From positions 25,035,446-25,099,445 of the forward strand of contig CM064538.1 in NCBI GenBank assembly GCA_032716605.1: DNA of 64,000 nt. Direction: 5' to 3'. Below the pieces are notes generated by a model. The model was not told where the DNA came from, did not search any database, and saw only the letters and a program-made list of their open reading frames with translations. Origin of the DNA: Paralithodes platypus (lineage: Eukaryota > Arthropoda > Malacostraca > Decapoda > Lithodidae). Below, in pieces: positions 56,502 to 64,000 of the stretch. Within the stretch, counting starts at the first letter, position 1. Every line of letters starts with the position of its first letter. Position numbers and translations under genes: made by a program.

Positions 56502-57890
56502 ATCTTCATAGTCAGGCTATCTTCATGCTATCTTCATGCTATCTTCATAGTCTGGCAGATACAGGAAAGATACTTACTAAAAGGCAGGGATCTTTACTTT
56601 GTGTTTGTGGACCTGGAGAAGGCCTTTGATAGGGTACCTAGAGATGTTGTACAGTGGGCTATGAGGAAACTTGGTGTGGAAGAGTGGCTGGTGCGTGTGA
56701 TAATGAAGATGTATGAGGATTCGCGAAGTTCGGTGAGGGTGAAGGGTGTACTGAGTGATGAGTTCGCAGTCCGTGTTGGAGTCCATCAGGGTTCAGTGTT
56801 AAGCCCCCTCCTCTTTATTATGGTCTTGGAGGCGCTGTCTAGAATTTTTAGAGGCGGACTCCCGTTGGAACTATTTTATGCAGACGATTTAGTCCTAATA
56901 GCTGACAGTATGCAGGATGCTGAAGCCAAATTCAGAGAGTGGAGAGAGGGCATGGCGAGCAAGGGTTTAAGAGTCAATATTAACAAAACCAAGGTTATGC
57001 ATTGTAGTTTGAGACGAGGCAATGTGGAAAAGAGCGGTGCATACCCATGTGCAGTGTGTGGAAAGGGAGTGGGCGTTAACTCAATTCAATGTAGCATCTG
57101 TCGATGTTGGGTACACCATGGGAGTAAGCGCTGTAGTAGAATAAAGGGGCCCCTGCCGAAGGATAAGTCAGAAATAGAGAAATTTGAGTGCGTAGTGTGC
57201 AAAGGCGAGCTTGTGTTAAGTGATGATCCTGTGGCTGTGAATTTTGGAAATGAGTCTTTGGAGCTGGTGAACAAGTTTTGTTACCTAGGAGATACCATCT
57301 CTGCTGGTGGTGGGGCCGAGGCTGCCACTGTTGCTAGAATTAGGTGTGGCTGGGGGAAGTTCAGAAAATTGATGCCAATCCTGACCATGAAAAGAATGCC
57401 TCTCCCCCTGAAGGGAAAGGTGTATGCCTCATGTGTTAGAAGTGCAATGACGTATGCCTCAGAAACATGGGCCGTTAAAGTAGAGGATGTCAACAGAATG
57501 GAGCGTAATGAGATGAGAATGGTGAGATGGATGTGTGGGGCCAGGCTACAGGATAGAATAACAAATGTTGAGCTGAGGAGACGTTTAGGTATAAAGAGTA
57601 TTAGCGAGGTGATGCGTACAAGTAGACTGGGATGGTATGGACATGTGGAGAGAATGGATGAACAAAATTGGGTGAAAAAATGCAGGTCTGTGATTGTGGA
57701 GGGAGCTGCACCAAGGGGTGGACCGAGGAAGACCTGGGATCGGACTATACGCGCCGATCTCAAATCCAAGAACTTGACAAGTGAAGCAGCCCTTAACAGG
57801 GTTGCCTGGAATGCCGCCATTAGGACAAGAGACTGAAACTGCACTTATGTGTGGAACACTCAGTCTTAAAATTTTATGTATGTATGTATG
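56502..57890 (+). mobile_element. RTE-4: 5'-truncated RTE LINE with (TATG)n tail
   Basis: It lies in the right arm of the foldback element. The left arm (53616-53660) preserves the uninterrupted site attaggcttgtatcc when complemented. Target duplication taggct at 56496-56501 and 57891-57896. The 5' junction carries four near copies of gctatcttcat before the LINE begins at about 56545. Confidence 0.85.
56550..57836 (+). CDS. RTE reverse transcriptase with zinc-finger insert (N-truncated, open)
   Basis: Open from the junction to TGA 57834-57836. RT motifs: RDLYFVFVDLEKAFDRVPRD, WAMRKLGVEEWLV, VGVHQGSVLSPLLFIMVLEA and catalytic YADD (56877-56888), then GLRVNINKTKVM. Between this and the thumb motif FCYLGDTIS lies a 55-residue cysteine-rich insert (57042-57205): PCAVCGKGV, CSICRCWVH, RCSRIKG, FECVVCKGE, spaced like a PHD/RING-type zinc-binding fold. 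The C-terminus has WAVKVEDVNRMERNEMRMVR, GWYGHVERM and RGGPRKTWDRTI. Endonuclease and the first RT motifs are missing by truncation. No stop or frameshift is seen, so the copy is young. Confidence 0.9.
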   Translation, partial: VWQIQERYLLKGRDLYFVFVDLEKAFDRVPRDVVQWAMRKLGVEEWLVRVIMKMYEDSRSSVRVKGVLSDEFAVRVGVHQGSVLSPLLFIMVLEALSRIFRGGLPLELFYADDLVLIADSMQDAEAKFREWREGMASKGLRVNINKTKVMHCSLRRGNVEKSGAYPCAVCGKGVGVNSIQCSICRCWVHHGSKRCSRIKGPLPKDKSEIEKFECVVCKGELVLSDDPVAVNFGNESLELVNKFCYLGDTISAGGGAEAATVARIRCGWGKFRKLMPILTMKRMPLPLKGKVYASCVRSAMTYASETWAVKVEDVNRMERNEMRMVRWMCGARLQDRITNVELRRRLGIKSISEVMRTSRLGWYGHVERMDEQNWVKKCRSVIVEGAAPRGGPRKTWDRTIRADLKSKNLTSEAALNRVAWNAAIRTRD

Positions 57891-58675
57891 TAGGCTTGTA
57901 TCCAATGTACTAGGTCTATGTTACTGGATATTTATGATTTAAATAAGTGCTACGTTTTCGATAAATCTGGTTATATGACTACAATTAGGGAAATCATGAG
58001 CCGATTTCCGACATGTAGTTAGTCTTTTTCGATTCTCAAAATACGATCCAAGTTTTGCCAAAAATTGGCTCGGGTTTTCCAAAATTATGCTTTTTGGAGT
58101 TTGCAATTTAGGGAAACGAGCCAAAATTCTAAATTTGGTTACTGTAATTTGTTTACTCTTAAAATTCGCAAAATCCTAGCCAAGTTTTGCCAAAACTTGG
58201 CTCGGGTTTTCCAAAATTAGGGTTTTATGCCTTTGCAATTTCGGGAAACCTGAGCCAAATTTCTAAATGAGGTTACTGTCATTTTGTTGTCTACAAACTC
58301 TCAAAATCCGAGCCAGCTTTGGCCAAAACTTGGCTCGGGTTTTCGAAATATTGGGTTTTAGGCCTTAGAAATACCTTAAAACCCGAGCCAAGTTTTGCTA
58401 AAATACGTTTTAATCGCCGTTTTACGCATTTAACCCCTCATTTTCCCTGTACTTCATAGCCCTCCCCACTATCGGGCGGCGTGTCTTAAGATCGTTGTAT
58501 AATGGGGAAAACAGTTTTGCCGAGGGTTGCAAATATTTCCAAACACTATATATTGATGAAAACTAACAGGGAAAATAAAAAAATCCATGGGAGAATTGGT
58601 GACCATCTTATTTAGTTTTCCGCCTAGCCTAGCCTAGCCTATGAATAGGTTGGTAATTATAGGGAAAAGGCGGAA

Positions 58676-59815
58676 AAACTAGGCTAAATAAGATGGTCAC
58701 CAATTTTCCCATGGATTTTTTTATTTTTCCCTGTAGCCTAGGCCTACCGTTAATATACTAGGTCTCGGAAACAAGATTCGTAGTTACGGTAGTAGCCTAT
58801 TTACATCAAAACTATAGTTAACTATCAAAACTATTCTCCCACAGTGGAATCTATGTGAGTAGGCTATATTATAAGGTTTCCATAGAGCTTCACTTTCCCT
58901 AATAAATTATGTATAGGCCTAGGCCTAATAATGCTGCGAGTCTTTTAAAAAAAATGACCTAAAAAACAACAGATTAGGGGCCTACCTGAAAAACTCGTAA
59001 ATGGTTGGTGATAAACTTTTACCAAAGGAGTAGGCTAGAATTAGGCCTAGGATAGGTTAGGCAAGGTTTGGCTACACTAAGGCTCCAAGCCTTACTAAGG
59101 TGATGTTGACTCCAGGGTGTCAAACAACGCTGTTTTTTTTAGTGATAACGCAAATGAACTTTTTGTATAGGCTAATGATAACAGAAACTCCCCCAACCCC
59201 CCCTTTTTTTTAAGAAACAAAAAAGGTAAATTGACATAATTTTGGTCTCTATATTTTCCATCTTCATTGCTTTTAGATTGCAGGAAATACTGTTTTAGAC
59301 ACATAAATTCTCAAAAAAATCATGGGGGGGCATGCCCCCGGAGCCGGACCCCCCTAGAGCTCGCGCGGCTCGCTCCATCGCGCTAGGCGAGGGGCGTCGC
59401 GCTCCTTGGTGCCGCTAGAAGAGTGGCGAACACATCAAAAGGTATCAAAAGGTAAGGTAAGGTAACAAAATAATAAACCATAATGATAACACAATTCATA
59501 TTTTGTGGATTGACATCCTGCCCTGTTAGGCTAGGCCTAGTTTTAAGTTTTCATCAATAGCCTAGGACCTATAGCCTATAGCCTAGCCTAGTGTTTGGAA
59601 ATAATTACGATAAATCTACAGTTATACTACCCCTATTTTGTCGCTATTCTGATGGTACTAATGGGTTAATATTATTAGTAGTAGACTTAGTATGGTTTGA
59701 TGATGCGCGGAAATGAATATTTGACTTGAAATAGGTACATTGAAGTATTCCAAACCTTCGCGAACCCATAAACAGGGAAGGTGAGCTGGGTTTAGACCGT
59801 CGCGCACCCATAAAC

Positions 59816-59846
<31 letters not shown>

Positions 59847-60590
59847 GAGACAGGTTAGTTTTCGGTTAGGTTAGGTTAGGCTAATGTTAAAAATACTAAA
59901 ATGCGACAGTCCTCGGTATTAAACAACACTGTATATCAAATAAAAACTAAAAAAACTACAATAAATTACCTGAAAAACTCTTATCTGGTTGGTGATAAAT
60001 TTGTATCAAAATAACAAATTTCCAGTTTCCACGTTTGCTGAACCATCCAAAAACACGCTAAAAGGCGTGTTTTGAAGGGGGGAGGTGGTGGGGGGGTAGT
60101 AGGGGAGGGGTACTACAACTGTAGATTTACCATAATTACAACCCTCGGCGAAACCGTTTTCGGTTTAATGTTATTTTAATACCACAAATTTTGTTGATAT
60201 ATTTGAAGATAAATATTGAATCTAGGCCTATGCTCTAAAGATCATAAGAAAATTTGTTTTAACCCTCGGCAAAACCTAATAAAAAAGTATGGTACTAAAA
60301 TTTCTTTTTCGTAACAAGGTTGTCAATACGGTACTTTCAGTCATCGATAGCTCTAAAGATCATATGAAAATGTGTTAAACCCTCGGAAAAACCTAGGCTA
60401 ATTTAAAAGTATGGTACTAAAATTTAATTTTCGTAACAAGGTTGTCAATACGGTACTTTCCCGTTATCAATGTACAATCAAGCTGAAGATTGCAGAGTAA
60501 ACACCATAGACTTCATCGACTTTTTTTTCACCTTCGTATAATCGACAGCCAATTTTGTAATTTTTTTAATTAAGGGATTAGTACTCAACC
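58676..60590. other. Partial repeat copies, no gene
   Basis: It begins with another aactaggctaaataagatgg element end (58676-58740) and contains many taggcctaggc stretches, a GC-rich patch (59320-59410) and short GGTTA tracts (59450, 59860). The duplicated agggaacgtgagctgggttt lies at 59770-59840. No protein or RNA gene is recognised. Confidence 0.5.
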
Positions 60591-60660
60591 AGCGGGGGTG
60601 TGGGGGCGGCAGCCCCCACTCATAATACTAGGTTAGGTTAGGTAAGGTTGTTAGGTTAGG
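60591..60660 (+). repeat. G-rich hairpin plus TTAGG pentamers
   Basis: ccagcgggggtgtgggggcg, gcagcccccac, then ggttaggttaggtaaggttg, as at 8628-8690. Confidence 0.8.
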
Positions 60661-61502
60661 CTAATGTCTTTTCAAATCACTATCGAGGGGCTGTCTCAAC
60701 ATCGATCGATAGGCCTAATGGGGAAAATAGGTTTTCCCGAGATTTCTAATTACTGTAATTACAAACACTATATATTGATGCAAATTACCAATTTTGTTTA
60801 TAAAAAACACTGAAAATTCGTGGAATTAAAATAAAAAAATTCCCCGTCTTCCCCTATAGGCTACAACGATCTTAAGACACACCGCCCGATAGTGGGGAGG
60901 GCTATGAAGTACAGGGAAAATGAGGGGTTAAATGCGTAAAACGGCGATTAGGGCCTAGGCTAGGGCCTAAAACTTATTTTAGCAAAACTTGGCTCGGGTT
61001 TTAAGGTATTTGTAAGGCCTAAAACCCAATATTTCGAAAACCCGAGCCAAGTTTTGGCCAAAGCTGGCTTGGATTTTGAGAGTTTGTAGACAGAAAAATG
61101 ACAGTAGGCTAGCCTAACCTTATTTAGAAATTTGGCTCAGGTGTCCCGAAATTGCAAATCCATAAAACCTGAATTTTGGAAAACCCGAGCCAAGTTTTGC
61201 CAAAACTTGGCTCGGATTTTGGGAATTTTAAGAGTAGGCCTAAACAAATTACAGTAGGCCTAGCCTAGGCCTAACCTAATTTAGAATTTTGGCTCATGTT
61301 TGATGTTTCCCTAAATTGCAAACCCCAAAAAGCATAATTTTGGAAAACCCGAGCCAATTTTTGGCAAAACTTTGATCGTATTTTGAGAATCGAAAAAGAC
61401 TAACTAGCCTAACCTAAATGTCGGAAATCGGCTCATGATTTCCCTAATTGCAAAGCCATATAGGCTAAGTATAACCAGATTTATCGAAAACGTAGCACTT
61501 AT

Positions 61503-61990
61503 TTAACCCTCTCACCACGGAAGGGCTCTTGAACGCCCATAAAAAAGCATATAACCGCTACCCGGAAGGCCTCTTGAACGCCCAGTGGTTGAAAGCCTGT
61601 GAGCTTCGTGTGCGAGGCGTCGGTCCGACGCATGTAAACAACAGCCGGCTGGACCGACGCCCCGCATCTCCGGCCACAAGAAGGAGAGCGTCGCTTGTTC
61701 GTGTGTGCCTGTATGTTGTTGTTAAGTATCGAAAAGTGGTGTAAAGTGGCTGTTTTGGCCATAAAGTTATCTCCAATGAAATCATCATCACAGCTCAACC
61801 AGTTGACTTAGAGAGCTCTACTTAATGCCATTCTACAGGTAAATAACACAGCTACGCTTGGGGATGCGCGGGAATGCGGGAAGCAGTCTGATTAACGAAT
61901 ATACGGTTGCCTAGCCTAGACGTTTTTCGGCCAAAACACCCGGGTTTCGAGGAATATATATATAATACATAGCCGGGGCTGGAGGGTTAA
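61503..61990 (+). mobile_element. TTAA element with relic exon, copy 5
   Basis: TTAA at 61503-61506 and 61987-61990, inserted at the TTAA of cttatttaaatcata, which is uninterrupted at 53592-53606. Internally as 36323-36810, with TAG at the Trp position and ttctacag|gtaaata. Confidence 0.9.
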
Positions 61991-62169
61991 ATCATAAATA
62001 TCAAGTAACATAGACCTAGTACATTGGATACAAGCCTAATCCACACCTATCGCCTACAATGTGTCCGTAGTACCTAGTAGGCCTACGTGGGATACAACAT
62101 GGCGGTTGGGCCGGCGCCCATTTAGTAGCCTACCGGTATTCGGCCGTATCTGTAAATACGAATGCGAGT

Positions 62170-62305
62170 CACTTCGAGCGAATTCCTGATCGAGCGGATG
62201 CACAATCTAACCTAACCTAACCTAACCTAACCTAACCTAACTTAACGGTCTTAACCTAACCTAACCTAAATGCGCCTCCGCTCGAATATGAATTCGCTCG
62301 AAGTG
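62170..62305. mobile_element. Hairpin-flanked (TAACC)n array, copy 3
   Basis: Same inverted flanks as 53779-54058; the array is about 62 bp with one cttaacggtctt interruption. Confidence 0.85.
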
Positions 62306-62640
62306 TCCAGATACCGTAAATACTTCCGCAACTACGAATCTTGTTTCTGAGACCTAGTATATTAACCTAACCAAACAACCAAACCTATCGACAGAGATGG
62401 GCAGGTGGAGTGGACTAAAAAGCTGGTGGACAGACCTCGGGAGACAGGTGAAAACGGCGTGTGTACGAATCGGTGCCGTCTATAGGAAGGTATTGACAAC
62501 CATGTTACGACAAAATTCCATTTTAGTACCATATATTTTTATTAGGTTTTGCCGAGGCTTAAAACACATTTTCATATTATGTTTAGAGCATATAAAATCC
62601 ATATTTGTTTTCAAATATTGCAAAATAATTGGTGACCAAC

Positions 62641-62995
62641 TTATTTTATTATACTGAAAAGGCTCGCACCCTTATTTTGTTATACTGAAAAGGCTCGCAC
62701 CCTTATTTTGTTATACTGAAAAGGCTCGCACCCTTATTTTGTTATACTGAAAAGGCTCGCACCCTTATTTTGTTATACTGAAAAGGCTCGCACTCTTATT
62801 TTGTTATACTGAAAAGGCTCGCACCCTTATTTTGTTATACTGAAAAGGCTCGCACCCTTATTTTGTTATACTGAAAAGGCTCGCACCCTTATTTTGTTAT
62901 ACTGAAAAGGCTCGCACCCTTATTTTGTTATACTGAAAAGGCTCGCACCCTTATTTTGTTATACTGAAAAGGCTCGCACCCTTATTTTTAGTATA
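62641..62995 (+). repeat. 31-bp tandem array, about 11 units
   Basis: Unit ttatactgaaaaggctcgca plus cccttattttg. Nearly identical units; the phrase aggctcgcaccctta continues into the next array. Confidence 0.95.
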
Positions 62996-63560
62996 CGGTA
63001 ACTAAATAAGTTGGTCACCAAATATTTTTAGTATACGGTAACTAAATAAGTTGGTCACCAATTATTTTTAGTATACTGAATAAGTTGGTCACCAATTATT
63101 TTTAGTATACGGTAACTAAAAGTTGGTCACCAATATTTTTAGTATACGGTAACTAAATAAGTTGGTCACCCTTATTTTTAGTATACGGTAACTAAATAAG
63201 TTGGTCACCATTATTTTTAGTATACGGTAACTAAATAAGTTGGTCACCAATTATTTTTAGTATACGGTAACTAAATAAGTTGGTCACCAATTATTTTTAG
63301 TATACGGTAACTAAATAAGTTGGTCACCAATTATTTTTAGTATACGGTAACTAAATAATTGGTCACCAATTATTTTTAGTATACGGTAAATAAGTTGGTC
63401 ACCAATTATTTTTAGTATACGGTAACTAAATAAGTTGGTCACCAATTATTTTTAGTATACGGTAACTAAATAAGTTGGTCACCAATTATTTTTAGTATAC
63501 GGTAACTAAATAAGTTGGTCACCAATTATTTTTAGTATACGGTAACTAAATAAGTTGGTC
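62996..63560 (+). repeat. 40-bp tandem array, about 14 units
   Basis: Unit agtatacggtaactaaataa plus gttggtcaccaattattttt, with some shortened units. It contains the aactaaataagttggtcacc end of the nested palindrome and leads back into ccaaatatggattttatatg. Confidence 0.95.
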
Positions 63561-63639
63561 ACCAAATATGGATTTTATATGCTCTAAACATCATAATAAA
63601 ATGTGTTGGGATGGATGTAGTTACCGGGTGTACCACTAC

Positions 63640-64000
63640 CGACATACAACATAAATCATCTATAAATACTTATAATATTATTTTTATTAATCTCACCACC
63701 ACACCCCCAATGAAATTAATTATATATGATCCGGGATTCGAACCCGGGTTATCACACACATATTTTTGCCACCTTAACCATTACACCACCAGGACGGTTA
63801 AAGGTTTATGCACACGCCTACGACTTATTATCCATTCTCGAATACTGGATATTAATCTAATCATGTTCATATTCCCAACCGCACTATGGTAGCCTACTGT
63901 TTAAGTGAGAGGAAAGAATATTCATGGGGCACAGATCATATAGACCGGCCTCTCGAAGAAATATCCCTAAACCTACTAATAATATTATTTTTATTAATCT
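63640..64000 (-). mobile_element. tRNA-like SINE (family of 28900-29072)
   Basis: Minus-strand head tcctggtggtgtaatggtta and acccgggttcgaatcccgga are the A- and B-box sides. gacggttaaaggtttatgca and tattcatggggcac match the other copies. Cut by the window end. Confidence 0.7.

Larger units (their letters stand above)
52915..58621. mobile_element. Giant inverted-repeat (foldback) element, 5.7 kb
   Basis: Left arm 52915-54276 and right arm 56022-58621 are reverse complements once the RTE-4 insertion in the right arm is ignored. Ends: ggaaaaactaaataagatgg ... and the complement ...ccatcttatttagttttcc. Shared landmarks: gatcttaagacacgccgccc, ggctcgggtttt palindromes, acatggcggttgggccgg, the TTAGG-bearing hairpin, atgggcaggtggagt. 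A further left-arm copy starts near 60764. The 83-87-codon frame at 54150-54401 and 62397-62657 is shared only because the arms are copies, and no family is recognised. Element class is unknown. Confidence 0.8.
60764..62645. mobile_element. Third copy of the giant-foldback left arm
   Basis: Direct-orientation equivalent of 52990-54420 (gatcttaagacacaccgccc to ggtgaccaacttatttt), interrupted by the TTAA element 61503-61990. Several taggcctag-type insertions mark its divergence. Confidence 0.8.

Noticed and set aside
59320..59410. CpG-rich patch as a promoter
   Set aside because: Only about 90 bp, with no downstream gene and no core promoter elements that could be supported.
54150..62657. Frames at 54150-54401 and 62397-62657 encoding the same roughly 83-residue peptide
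   Set aside because: They lie in copies of the foldback arm, so similarity follows from DNA duplication. No known domain, and the frame ends in an AT-rich arm.

Overview
This window looks like intergenic, repeat-saturated DNA from an arthropod, most plausibly a decapod crustacean. That is an inference from the (TTAGG)n/(TAACC)n telomere-type pentamers, the very dense nesting of LINEs, tRNA-derived SINEs and inverted-repeat elements, and the abundant AT, GATA and AAC microsatellites. I could not recognise one convincing host protein-coding gene or intact tRNA gene. Every long reading frame that makes biochemical sense belongs to a non-LTR retrotransposon or to a DNA-transposon remnant.

Retroelements. 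LINE-A is a non-LTR element whose stop codon is followed almost at once by an (AAC)n tail (1-426; 24812-26454). LINE-B is Jockey-like with a poly(A) tail (26455-28441). LINE-C belongs to the CR1/Jockey group (12633-13361; 44590-47250; 49317-49645 minus). LINE-D is a C-terminal fragment (52142-52662) and LINE-E a decayed fragment (48739-49259). Four RTE-clade copies are present (548-2005; 14404-16096; 40687-41114 minus; 56502-57890, the last with a zinc-finger insert). All RTE copies are 5'-truncated, and each has a target-site duplication that can be read directly. SINE-A (3966-4340, 21387-21794, 23469-23541, 45125-45538) shares its 3' tail with LINE-A. A tRNA-Ser-like SINE (42050-42245) appears to share its tail with the RTE family.

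DNA elements. TTAA-flanked elements (piggyBac-type target choice) dominate. One family has internal hairpins, one carries a 105-bp minisatellite in different copy numbers, and one retains a relic exon followed by a splice-donor-like site in five copies. There is also a 3.6-kb hAT-like element (29073-32652) holding a deleted Tigger/pogo transposon (31158-32390), a second TA-flanked pogo-like element (14112-16484) split by an RTE, and a pogo-like MITE (40084-40469). A MITE cluster at 36.8-40.7 kb repeatedly carries a CTCF-like core motif.

Layout. 0-13.4 kb: RTE-1, TTAA elements, SINEs, tandem arrays and LINE-C1. 13.4-24.6 kb: nested pogo/RTE-2, then clustered TTAA elements. 24.6-28.5 kb: LINE-A/LINE-B composite inside a TTAA element. 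28.5-36.3 kb: hAT/Tigger nest. 36.3-44.2 kb: MITE cluster. 44.3-52.7 kb: SINE and LINE fragments. 52.9-58.6 kb: a giant inverted repeat containing mobile TTAGG arrays and RTE-4. 58.7-64 kb: a further copy of that arm, with 31-bp and 40-bp satellites in its loop. The components interact as parasites and hosts (SINEs borrowing LINE tails, elements inserting into one another), not as a pathway.
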